From Otatea glauca (taxonomy: Eukaryota > Streptophyta > Magnoliopsida > Poales > Poaceae), in assembly GCA_036346275.1 (NCBI GenBank), contig CM070711.1, positions 46,811,435 to 46,875,434 of the forward strand: a stretch of 64,000 nucleotides of DNA, given 5' to 3'. Under the pieces are notes generated by a model. That model had not been told where the DNA came from. It worked only from the letters and a program-made list of their open reading frames with translations, and searched no databases. This document shows positions 37,582 through 47,520 of this stretch, piece after piece. The first letter of the stretch is position 1, and every line of letters starts with the position of its first letter. Both the position numbers and the translations under genes were made by a program.

Positions 37582-38210
37582 GTTGGCGCGCCAGGTAGGG
37601 GAGGCGCTATAATCTTTTCCTACAGACTCGATGGCAGCGATCGGCGGAATCACCACCACCTTCATCTCCGCCAGGATTTCCGTTTCGGGAGCCTGGACTT
37701 CGTCGCAGATGCGCGAGGAGAACTTGTCCGCCTAGACTTGAACCGGATCCAATCTGGTAAAGATCAGGCCGACTCATTTTAGGTATGTCACTTTGACTTG
37801 GCCGGCAAACCAGTCGGCGTCACGAGGAATTGCTGCGATCTTCGTGGCATCCTCGCGATAGAAGAGCAGAAGACCGATCTCCAACACCAATAAGAAGAAC
37901 AGGAAACTGCGGGGGAAGATCGTCTTCGTAAGGGTAAGGAGGTGCAGGTGCGATCGCTTCGATCTCGCGACCGCAATGTACGCGAGGACCTCCTGTAATC
38001 CAGGTTGGGAGATCAAGCCGTCTTCCACAAGCCAATGCAGAACGTCGTCGCCTCCAAGACGCTTCTCGACAAACTAGACCCGATGATTGCATCGGATAGC
38101 CCGGCGGCCCCGATCGTGGCCCAGATCAAGGCCATGGTGATGGCGGCCACAATTCAGCAAAATCAGGAAAAGCCGGTAGGTGAAGCGCACTCGCGCTCCC
38201 ACGAGGCTTT
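37582..38210 (+). other. Leader and short ORF remnants of the minisatellite LTR element
   Basis: A reading frame starts at 37631 (ATGGCAGCGATCGGCGGAAT) in the place where related Gypsy elements start gag, but it ends after about 35 codons. No capsid or zinc-knuckle motif is seen after it. Confidence 0.5.
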
Positions 38211-39175
38211 CGGCACGACCACGAGCCTACGCCTGCGCCCCATGCGCTACTTTCGGCGTGGCCACGAACCTACGCTTGTGCCCCGAGCGCCACCTTCGGC
38301 ACGGCCACGAGCCACGCCTGCGCCCCGAGTGCCACCTTCGGCATGGCTACAAGCCACGCCCGCGCCCCGAGCGCCACCTTCGGCACGGCCAAGAGCCACG
38401 CCCGCGCCCGGAGCGCCACCTTCGGCACAGCCACGAGCCTACGCTGCGCTTCGAGGGCCACCTTCAGACGGCCACGAGCCACGCCGTGCCGAAGCGCCAC
38501 CTTCGGCATGGCCACGAGCCACGCCGCGCTTCGAAGCGCCACCTTCGGCACGGCCACGAGCCACGCCGCGCCCGAGCGCCACCTTTTCGGCACGACGGCC
38601 ACGAGCCACGCCCGCGCTTCGAAGCGCCACCTTCGCGACGGCCACGAGCCACGCCGCGCCGAAGCGCCACCTTCGGCACGGCCACGAGCCACGCCGCGCT
38701 TCGAGCGCCACCGGCGCACGGCCACGAGCCTACGCTGCGCCGAGCGCCACTTTTGGCACAGCCACGAGCCTACACTCGCGCCCGAGTGCCACCTTCGCGC
38801 GCCACGAGCCACCTCGCCGCGCCGACGCCACCTTTGCGCGGCCACGAGCCACCTACGCCGCGCGGCGCCACGACACGGCCACGAGCCACGCCGCGCCGAA
38901 GCGCCACCTTCCGGACGGCCACGAAGCTTACGCTGCGCCCGAGCGCCACCTTCACCACGCCCACGAGCCACGCCGCGCTTCGAAGCGCCACCTTCGCACG
39001 GCCACGATCCACGCCGCGCTTCGAAGCGCCACCTTCGGCGACGCCACGAGCTCGCGCCGCACCGAGCGCCACCTTCGGCACGGCCACGAGCCACGCCAGC
39101 GCCCGAGCGCCACCTTCGGCACTGCCACGAGCCACGCCTGCGCCCCGAGCGCCGCCTAAAGCTCATCTACAAGCC
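38210..39175. repeat. GC-rich minisatellite, about 42 bp units
   Basis: Around 22 copies of a unit of the form GCCACGAGCCACGCCGCGC followed by GAAGCGCCACCTTCGGCAC. Units vary in length by 1-6 bp, so every frame stays partly open and the frame drifts: predicted peptides of 384 and 347 codons (HEPRRA, SATFGTATS, APPSARPRAT patterns) are by-products of the repeat. GAAGCGCCACCTTC contains an imperfect inverted repeat. Confidence 0.88.
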
Positions 39176-40090
39176 TACGCCTGCGCCACGAGCAAAGATG
39201 GCATGATCGTCATCAACATATAGAGCATAAAGCAACTAAGTCACTTTTTACTCAATTATGTCATTATAAATAAAATTGTTGACTTTCCTGACTTGCTACT
39301 TAGTTGACCCACAACTAAGTAGTAAGTCGGGGGCTACACCTAATAGTGTGCGCATGCGCACATCTTTTTTTGAGTTGTATTTTTCTTCTTTTGCTTAACG
39401 ATTGCAAGTGAATCCGAGTGCGATAACTCTGAGTTGTGAAGCTCTGACTCCATGAACGGTGAACTTTAGTCACCCAAAACACGTGCCTGGGAAAAAGAGC
39501 CATGAGCCGACTCCCAACGCTCGGGGGCTAGACTAGTCGGGCAGAGTGCTTAAACAAAAAGAGTCAAACCACTCGGATGAATTCAAAATCAATAAGGAAA
39601 AAGAGTAAAAAACTATAAAATTATATATACACCAGTTGGACATCACATCCGAGTGAATTGTTTTTACATTGCCTAAGTTCTGCATATACATGATTTTAGG
39701 GCTACTAAATTTGGATGCAACGTGTGTGAGCCAATGCTTCAACGACGACATCAGCAACTTCGGCGACGAATGAATTTAAAGGGAGTGGCGCTGAATTTTG
39801 CCTTGAGCGGGAAAAGCGTTTTGACTTCTTCATATCGTTTGGGATACAGTTTGTCCCAAGATGAGCCGACTGCCAGAATTCCAATAATGGGGCTAGGAAC
39901 CACTCGGAAAGTTTAACGTGTGGAGCTCTATTGAGTCCTTCACGATCTCTTTGCCTACAACAGGCACTTTACCGTAAAGGAAAACTAGTCGAGAAGTCGC
40001 ATCAAAATCGAAGCACTCGGCGTGAAGCATGACTCAGTTGGGCTGCAACCAGGAAGGCGGCAACTCGATCGCAAAGAACTCGGGGGCTAC
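39176..40090 (+). other. 3' internal part of the minisatellite LTR element with repeated polypurine-like strings
   Basis: No ORF. The string CGGGGGCTA occurs near 39328, 39523 and at 40081, the last adjoining the right LTR. Only the last is expected to be the active polypurine tract. Confidence 0.6.
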
Positions 40091-40633
40091 TATGGAATAT
40101 AAGAACCCGGGTACCCTCATGACAGGCCCAAGAGGGAGGCCCAGAAGATACTCCCGCGTCAGGCCCCGCTGCCGGGCGCAAGGGGACATATCCTAAAGGA
40201 AGTTGAACTTATATTTAGATATGATAGATATGTTTGTAATCCGAGTCGTTAATAGGGTAGATAAAGATGTAAACTCTATCCTATTAACCGACTAGAATCT
40301 TGTAACCGATTGGAATCTCCAAACCGATCAGGACTATGTAAGCCGCCCCACTCCCGCTATATAAGGGAGAGGGCGGGCAACAACATAGGCATCGGACCAT
40401 CCAAGCCTAGAACAATCAGGTCATAGAGCATAACACACCTCATATCGCCCAGAGCCTATTGCGCTTTGAGCAACCCCAGATCCAAGAGGTCAACATAATT
40501 CCAGCACACAGGATTAGGGTATTATCTCCTCCGCGAGAGTCTGAACCTGTCTAAAATCCCTGTCTTGTGTGACCATCAAGTTTGAGATCCAGCGCCTACC
40601 CCATAAATTCATTGCCAACTACAAAAGTCGACA
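40091..40633 (+). repeat. Right LTR of the minisatellite LTR element
   Basis: Matches 37038-37581 with sparse substitutions such as TATGGAAT for TGTGGAAT and GACCATCAAG for GACCATCGAG. Confidence 0.9.
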
Positions 40634-40880
40634 GTATTTATTTCATGATTTATGGATCAAGGAAAAATATACTTCCTTCATAACACCTATTTAGGGCCTA
40701 GCATTCAATCTCTAATAAAAATATTTTTCTGCAAGTAACACATAACTTTTTATTTCATATTATAATTCCTTATTTCAAAACTTAAATTTAGAAACTGATT
40801 TTACTTCATTTGGACATACCTTGCAAAAGATATGAGCATTTGAATGCAAAAGGCAAAAATAAAAATTTAAATTGCAAAAG

Positions 40881-40936
40881 CTGGATTCGAACCCGAGATT
40901 TCCTGTCTACACGCGACAGCTGTAACCACTGGGCCA
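40881..40936 (-). ncRNA. tRNA-like pol III module in the Gypsy LTR (pseudo-tRNA or SINE-like)
   Basis: On the minus strand an A-box-like TGGCCCAGTGG (40926-40936) and a perfect B box GGTTCGAATCC (40883-40893) lie at tRNA spacing. Between them CTGTC-GCGTGTA-GACAG forms a perfect 5-bp anticodon-type stem with a 7-base loop; the anticodon position would read GTG. Base 33 is C rather than the near-universal T, the T stem has mismatches, and no 7-bp acceptor stem can be drawn. So I do not call a functional tRNA. Confidence 0.5.
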
Positions 40937-43134
40937 AGTTGTTGCTTGTGAATAAAGGGAGTGGACAGATACTTGATCTATACCTCTTCTCTTCTAACCC
41001 TAGAACTCGAAGCTCTTCTCTGGCAGCAATGGCGATGGCTCCGCCGGCTGGAAAGGATGAAGCTCGGCTGGGGAAGTGAACTGAAGGGAAGTGGACTTGG
41101 CTGGGGACGGCTTCGGAGACGGCGGCGATCACCGGAGCTGCGACGGCGACCGACGAAGCAAGCTTCTCCACCGTGCGGCTACTGGGAATGAAGACTAGAA
41201 CCGTAGGCGATGGCTCGGCGACACAGCTACATGCATGCGCAAGGAAGACTCAAGAGAGTGCATGGCAGCTAGGAGCACGCGAAGGAGCAGGCGAGCTCAC
41301 CTTGCAACCGGCTGCACAAGATGGGGCTTGCCTGGCCTTGCTTGAGCTCGGTAGTGCTCTTCGGCGGAGAAGCAAGACCGGCGGAGCAGATAAGGAGGAC
41401 TTCGGTCGGTTTTATGGCAGTGCAGTGGAGTAGGTGGGCGCGATATGGGCGAACGGGCGGAGGAGGCGAGGTCCTGCTGGTGCTGGCCGCGTGGCTGTCG
41501 AGCTCTGCCGCGGCGACGCTGTGGCAACGGTGTGGAAGAGATAGGAGGGAGGGAGAAGGAAGAGGAGAGGCTGACCGGTGGGTCCAGGGTTGCGTAGGGC
41601 CCATTGCCAGAGACTGAGGAGCTGGAAACGTTGACTGCATCAGTTGGGCAGATGAAAATACTTAAGTGCCAATTCAGGTATAGATGTTGGTCAAGCTGAT
41701 TGAGAGTGCTAAGTTGGTTCAAGAATTTTGAAACTTTTTTTGTTGGTAAAGCAAGGAGTCTAGTTTCCATTTTCTTTGGTTTTACTTGATTATCTCTTGT
41801 AGTTTGAGAACAGTAATTCTCCAAAATTTGCTGATTTTCTTGCTATTCTTGAATTTTAGAGCTGTGCAAAATTCTGGAAAAATTATATTTATTCATCATT
41901 TGGGCTCTAGTATTTTATAAAACTATTTGCTATAGCATGTTCTTTAAAATTTTCATGAGTTTGTTTAGTGTGTTTGTTTTAGGTACTTGAAAGTCATAAA
42001 ATTCCAAATGTCAAATCTTGGATCAAATTAATAAATCCTAAGATAAATTCAAATGAAAATCCAATTGTGCATTAAGATCCATGGCATGCTATTTTATTTA
42101 TTTTTATAAAGTTTTGACATTTGATAATATTATTTTAAATTAATTCTGCTTTTGATTCCTCTTCAACACTAATTGAGTTCACATGTCTTTGAAAATTTCT
42201 GGAGATGACCATGGGATGATTTGGTATTTATTTGATATTGTTTTTCCCATATTATATTTATTAAGTGGTTTTGGGTTTTGTGTTATAGAGTAGAACAAAA
42301 CGTTTTATATAAATTATTTTCTTAAAAACTAGAATTCAAGAAAATTCTTAAAAGATGGAATTTCAAAATAAGATTTATATTTTAAACTCATTTTTAAGGT
42401 TTATTTATTTTGGATGAAAAATTTTAATTTTGCAACTTATTCTTTTTCCTTTAGGTTGAAGTACAAGAAAGTGAAGAAAATGATGGTATTTAGAATGAAA
42501 ATCTTGGTTTCACATAAAATTTTTATTTAGTTCCATTTTCAAATTTTATTTTTCTTTCTTTCAAATTTTTTGGGATGTTACAATTTTGCAATAATGAAAA
42601 TTGCAAGATACATTTGTAAATCTAATTATTTACAAATATATTATTATTTTCAATTATATTCTTATTTTCAATTATTAAAGTAATTAAAAAATTGCTACAT
42701 GGATATTTTTAATATAGTAAAAATATATCCTAATAATTTACAATTATTTTCAATTTTGTAAATAATAAAAAATTGCCAGATGGATATTTACATAATGAAA
42801 AAAGGTTGATGTATTTTAATATAGTCAAAATATATCCTAACTATTTACAATTATTTATTATTTTTTAAATAATAAAAATTGCATGATGGATATTTACATA
42901 ATGAAAAAAGATTGATGTATTTTAATATAGTCAAAATATATCCTAACTATTTACAATTATTTTCATTTTTTAAAATAATAAAAAATTGCTAGATGGATAT
43001 TTACATAATGAAAAAAGGTTGATGTATTTTAATATAGTCAAAATTGCTACATAGATTTTTAAATCTAATCATTTACAGTTATATTGTTATTTGCAATTAT
43101 ATGCTTATATGATGTTTGGTTTAATTAATTGTAG

Positions 43135-43898
43135 ATGGATCGAAGGTGGATGTATGACACGGACCGTTGCGGCGCAGAGTTCTTTAATGGTGTGACTTAC
43201 ACGGCTGCAGCGTACAAGTCGAAGAATCTGGTAGGCTATATGTGTTGTCCATGCGTTGATTGCAAAAATGAGAAGCTGTTTTCTACTATAGAGTTGATAC
43301 GTGCACACTTGCTTCGAAGGGGTTTCAAGCCTGGCTATACCTGTTGGACCAAGCACGGTGAAGATGAGATTGTACATGAAGGGCAACAAGTTGCTGAAGA
43401 TGATGGAGACAATGATATGACGGTGGTCGAAGATACGTTTGTCGATAGCCACGACGATGATCTAGATCAAATGTTGCGTGATGGGGAGGGGGACTTCACG
43501 AGTGAAAGAGAGTTTCAAAAGTTCCAGCGTATGGTAGAGGACTCCACAACACTATTTTACCCGGGCTGCAAGGAGGAGCAAAAAAACTGCATACCGTGCT
43601 TACACTACTGCAGTTGAAGGCAAGCAATGGTTGGTCCGATAAGAGCTTCACTGAGCTGTTATGTCTCATGGGGGACTTGCTTCTAGAGGGTAACGTGTTG
43701 CCTACAACTATGTACCAGGCCAAGCAGGTTGTCTGCCCGTTGGGACTGGAAGTACAAAGAATAAACGCATGTCCAAACGATTGCATGTTGTATCGCAATG
43801 AGTTTGCAGACTTGGATGCCTATGCTGTTTACAAAGCAAAGCGGTATAAGGGCAACGATGATATCCATCACGATGATGTCGAGGTGAAACGTAAGTAG
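43135..43898 (+). pseudogene. TNP2 transposase N-terminal fragment of CACTA-1
   Basis: The frame at 43135 starts MDRRWMYDTD and has the transposase-associated zinc-binding block: CCPCVDCKNEK, then ELIRAHLLRRGFKPGYTCW and HGEDE. It then turns acidic (VDSHDDDLDQML). A frameshift near 43595 moves to the next frame: LLQLKASNGWSDKSFTELL, EGNVLPTTMYQAK, INACPNDCMLYRNE. It stops at 43898, so the catalytic core is missing. This is a different TNP2 family from the one in CACTA-2. Confidence 0.88.
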
Positions 43899-43982
43899 AA
43901 GAGATCTCCTGTAAGGTGGTGTGGTATTTCCCTATAATCCCCGTCTAAAGCAATTGTTTCAATGTATGCTTCAATGTAGCCA

Positions 43983-44390
43983 CCACTACTATACAAAAGG
44001 ACATCACAAACGATTTTGTAAGCCATCTGTATCGAAGTGTCAGTGATGAAAAAGAGTCATCACAAACGGTTTTGCAACCTTTAGTGAAAAACTCATCATT
44101 ATCATAGACGGTTCCAAAATGGAACCGTCTATGATGAGGTTATCATCCCAGACGGTTCTAAGTAATAACCGTCTGTGATGTAGTAACATCACAGATGATT
44201 CCAATTAGGAACCGTCTGTGACGAGGTCACCATCTCAGACGGTTCCACGTTGGAACCGTCTATGTTGAGCTTCATAGACGGTTCTTCCTTCGAACCGTCT
44301 TTGGTGTTAATTTTCTATTTTTACTAAATCTTAATTTATTGGTAAGCCTTAGGAAATGCTAGCCATGCCCTCTGAAACAAAAGGCAGTAC
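43983..44390 (+). mobile_element. CACTA-4 fragment (one terminus)
   Basis: Begins CACTACTATACAAAAGG and continues with GAACCGTCT-TGATG palindromic units to about 44310. TNPA-type last-exon sequence follows on the minus strand (GCTAGCCATGCCCTCTGAAAC, the complement of 1183-1205). No opposite terminus is visible, so it is truncated within CACTA-1. Confidence 0.65.
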
Positions 44391-45289
44391 ATAGCATCAG
44401 TAGCATATTATTATGAAATACATTTAAAAAATGAACTCCAACCATATGTTACACAACATACAGCGCATCCATTTCATAAATCAACTCAGATTGCACATTA
44501 TAACATATGTATAGCGCATCCATTTTAGAAATCAACTCACATATATACTAACTAATTGGATTTAGAACTACAAATAACAAATTCACAGCATAAGGTTCAC
44601 AAATTAATTAATTATGAATGCAAGAAAAATGTTCGGCATCGTCCCTACATGAAACATTTTGAAATAGTAACCAACTTTCCATGTATGAGGAAGGACCCGG
44701 GAAACAATTTACGTGCATACTATGTATGTACAAATTTACATTTAATTGTCACGGAGACTGTGGGCTATAACGAAGCCATGGTACATAATTACACATTGAT
44801 GCCTACTTTTTTCATTTAACATATATCATCATTAATTAACTTTCTCTTTTCTTAAATAATAGCGCTCCAAACTGAGAACCAATAAGTTATTATTGACAGA
44901 AATTATAGCAATTCAAGAATAGATCGCCGGATTCATTCATGATGATGTCATCAATCCAAACGGCGAGTTCCACCAGTAGCCTCATCACCCTCATTCCTTC
45001 GAGCTAGACCCGTGATATGCCTACTTCGACTCCTTCTACTATAGCCGTGCAAAATCAAAGTGAATGAGATGAGATGTAGTCGAACTACATTTGTAAACAA
45101 ATCATTGTAAAAACAAAATATTGTGATGCTTAATTTAATATATTTGAATTATGATTTTAACAATGCTTTATATATACATGGATATATTTGAATTATGATT
45201 TGAACGATACTTTATATACTATATATGGACACTGTATAAACAATTGTATAAAAATATATATATTGCACAAAAAATATGCAATAAAAATA
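44391..45289. other. AT-rich interior of CACTA-1 or CACTA-4, no gene
   Basis: Only short ORFs without signatures. A pyrimidine-rich part near 44930-45070 may be an exon relic on the minus strand, but I cannot assign it. Confidence 0.4.
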
Positions 45290-45643
45290 TTTGGTTCACG
45301 GCTTGTCATTGCCGGTTCTTAGAGAAAACCGGCAGTGATATGTACATATCATTGTCAGATTGAGGTATAACTTGGTAGTGATTGTTCTATATCACTGCCG
45401 GTTTTATATATAACCGGCAGTGATAATTATCATCACTGCCGGATTTTGGTTTGACCCGGCAGTGATAGTTCAATATCACTATCGGTTGTAGGTAGAACCG
45501 GCAGTGATAATCCTTATCACTACCGGTTCCTGAGCCGGCAATGATAATCCCCGAGTCTCACTGCCGACCAATCACTGCCGGCACCAATGGCCGGAAGTGA
45601 TGGCGTTTTGGAACCGGCAGTGATGTGCTGTTCTGTAGTAGTG
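45290..45643. repeat. Subterminal palindromic repeats, right end of CACTA-1
   Basis: Nine or more TATCACTGCCGGTT / AACCGGCAGTGATA units in alternating orientation up to the terminus. Confidence 0.88.
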
Positions 45644-46007
45644 GAAGGAGATAGTTGTTGGCGCCATCGATCGTGCCACTAATGCTTAGCTACAAGTCGA
45701 GATGTCGCTGGCCTTGGCTGATCTATGCAGTATGGAGCGCAACATGATGAGCTTCGAGCTCGACCTGCATACGTCTGCACCGATCGATCAAAATGGTTGG
45801 ATCACGCGTAGTCTAGCGGTCTGTGGCGTTGGAGTTACAAAGTTAACTCTATCTGGTGGAGCTGCAATCTTAACCATTCATTTCCTCCAAATGATCAGAT
45901 TATGCCACTCTACCTCCACCCAATCGAAAATGAATAGTTAAGATTATAACTCCACGGTGTAAAATTAATTTTGTTACTCCAGAGGATCTGCATCCCACCG
46001 ATGCGAG
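45644..46007. other. Host-derived sliver between two CACTA elements
   Basis: 364 bp of non-transposon flank containing one MITE-like inverted repeat (45829-45981). The piece just left of CACTA-3 (45982-46007) and the piece just right of it (54798 onward) form one continuous site when the element and one GAG are removed, so this sliver belongs to the locus of the ghost promoter. Confidence 0.55.
45829..45981. mobile_element. MITE-like element with about 55-bp imperfect inverted repeats
   Basis: TTGGAGTTACAAAGTTAA at the left pairs with the complement of TTAATTTTGTTACTCCA at the right. The arms continue through GGTGGAGCTGCAATCTTAA / TTAAGATTATAACTCCAC and CCATTCATTT / AATGAATAG. At about 153 bp it is almost all hairpin. 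No clear target duplication, so the superfamily is open. Confidence 0.65.
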
Positions 46008-46490
46008 CATTACTACAGAATAGTACATCACTATCGCTTCATCTAGGTTGGTTCTTAAGTTTTTAGGAAAAAACGATTATGATAGATAACTTAGAAGGGG
46101 TGTTAATAATAATCACTATCGGTAATCAGGTTAAAAGCGATTGTGATATAGTACTAGGCACATCACAATCGGTTCTTATGTGAGAATTGATAGTGATGTG
46201 CATGCTCATCACTATCGGTTCTCACATAAAGAAGTGATAGTGATGAGCACATACACATCACTATCGGTTCTCACTTAAGAAGCGATAGTGATGTGATCAT
46301 GCACATCACTATCGGTTCTTATGTGAGAACCGATAGTGATGAGCATGAACATCACTATCGCTTCTCACATAAGAACCGATAGTGATGTGCATGATCACAT
46401 CACTATCGTTTCCTAAGTGAGAACCGATAGTGATGTGTGTGCACATCACTATTGCTTCTTTAGTGAGAACCGACTGTGATGTGCCTCGCT
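46008..46490. repeat. Left subterminal array of CACTA-3
   Basis: About ten units of CATCACTATCGGTTCTCA alternating with TGAGAACCGATAGTGATG, giving hairpins with stems up to about 17 bp. Confidence 0.88.
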
Positions 46491-46799
46491 ACCCCTCAGG
46501 TTAAACTCTTCTCTGTTGTTGTTCCAGAGGATATTTATCCGTCGTTGCCCAAAAAACAATACATATTTTGGTTGGAAGCAATACTTGGGTGAGAAAATTT
46601 TGAATGGGGACTCTTTTTATTCGGCACTTCTTTTGAATGGGGACTATTTTTTCAAAAATTCTTGTTGGAAAAGCTAGTTAGTATCCCAAAATATGTTTGT
46701 GCAAAATTTCAGACAATTCCAACTATATTCGAAAAAGTTATGGCATTTTCTCTTTGATGACAGGCTAAAATTTCAGACTTTACCATGGTATTATTCCCT

Positions 46800-47505
46800 G
46801 TGATATAAAGTGCCTATTTGAATCGGTTTTGATATAAAACCGATAGTGATGCTTCTATATTTGTATCAGTTCCTTAAAGTAACCGACACTGATATGCCAT
46901 GATTACAATCGGTTCCTCAAAGGAACTGACACAGATAACAATTCATTGTCATCGGTTTATTAGGAAACCGACAAGGTTAATTATCTCATTGCCATCGGTT
47001 TTATAACAAAATCGACATAGCTGCTCCACATATTACTATCGGTTTTATAACAAAACAGACACAAATGAGGGCCCTACTCTTTTGTTTTTTACTTTCGGTT
47101 TATCTAGCATCTGTGTCGGTTTTCCTTTAAAACTGATAGCAATATGAGTATCTATCTATGTCGGTTTTATTATAAAACCGATAGTAATAAGTAGAGCATC
47201 TGTGTCAGTTTTGTTATAAAACCGATAGTAATATGTGGAGCATCTGTATCAGTTTCGTTATAAAACCGATAGTAATGGGGAGTCTACCATCTGTGTCGAT
47301 TCTCCTTTAAAACCGATAGCAATGTGAATATCTATATGTGTCGGTTTTGTTGTAAAACTGATAGTAATGTAGAACATATCTATGTCAGTTCTTTTCTAAA
47401 ACCGATAGTCATACCAGAACATTTGTATCGGTTTTTTCCATAATACCGATAGAAATGTGTGGAGCATGTGTGTCGTTTTTTTGTCAAACCGATAGTAATT
47501 CCTCT
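46800..47505. repeat. Second palindromic array inside CACTA-3
   Basis: About sixteen units of the type TCGGTTTTATAACAAAACCGA-TAGTAAT, distinct in spacing and core from the terminal array. It may be the end of another CACTA captured inside, or an older internal expansion. No CACTA terminus adjoins it. Confidence 0.75.
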
Positions 47506-47520
47506 TCCATATATAACTTC

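Larger units (their letters stand above)
37038..40633 (+). mobile_element. Small non-autonomous LTR retrotransposon with a minisatellite interior
   Basis: LTRs 37038-37581 and 40091-40633 share over 95% by eye. The 5-bp duplication GTATT flanks it (37033-37037, 40634-40638). The sequence after the left LTR, TTGGCGCGCCAGGTAGGGG, matches the primer-site region typical of grass Gypsy elements; CTCGGGGGCTAC at 40079-40090 is the polypurine tract. The interior has no gag-pol; it is mostly a GC-rich minisatellite. It must use proteins of a related full element. The right LTR starts TATGG where the left starts TGTGG, a single change in the terminal dinucleotide. Confidence 0.9.
9689..42582 (-). mobile_element. 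Gypsy-like long-LTR retrotransposon, 3'-truncated, hosting nested elements
   Basis: Read on the minus strand, a 5' LTR starts TGTAACATCCC at 42582 and ends GCCCACA at 33363. It is followed by an initiator-Met primer site at 33346-33357. Internal DNA runs leftward through 31318 and, after CACTA-2, through 9978 to 9689, where it stops against CACTA-1 sequence. No second LTR copy is seen at the left edge and the flanking bases (CAAAA/ATTTT) do not form a duplication. Excluding nested elements it measures about 8 kb and has no recognisable gag or pol. Superfamily is assigned from LTR style only. Confidence 0.6.
33363..42582 (-). repeat. 5' LTR of the Gypsy-like element, with a nested LTR element
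   Basis: Minus-strand start TGTAACATCCC (42582) and end GCCCACA (33363). Without the nested 37038-40633 element and its duplicated bases the LTR is about 5.6 kb, very long. Stretches at 34260-35410 resemble 51000-52020 in the solo LTR at 50404-54574: both contain CACCTCGGTG and the phrase GATCAAAGG-GGGTGCTTGC. No open frame has a domain signature. A tRNA-like module lies at 40881-40936. Confidence 0.6.
42583..45643 (+). mobile_element. CACTA-1, right part with TNP2 fragment
   Basis: Resumes with the AT-rich repeats of 9228-9688, then a TNP2-type transposase start (43135), then a CACTA-4 fragment, and finally the subterminal array and inverted terminus CTGTTCTGTAGTAGTG ending at 45643. The order matches an autonomous CACTA with its transposase near the left side, largely deleted downstream. 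Confidence 0.75.

Noticed and set aside
38005..39159. 384-codon frame with repeated HEPRRA/SATFGTATS-like peptide
   Set aside because: Translation of a minisatellite whose unit lengths vary, so the frame drifts from unit to unit and all three frames look alike.
40881..40936. Functional tRNA gene
   Set aside because: No acceptor stem, mismatched T stem and C instead of T at loop position 33; kept only as a tRNA-like module.
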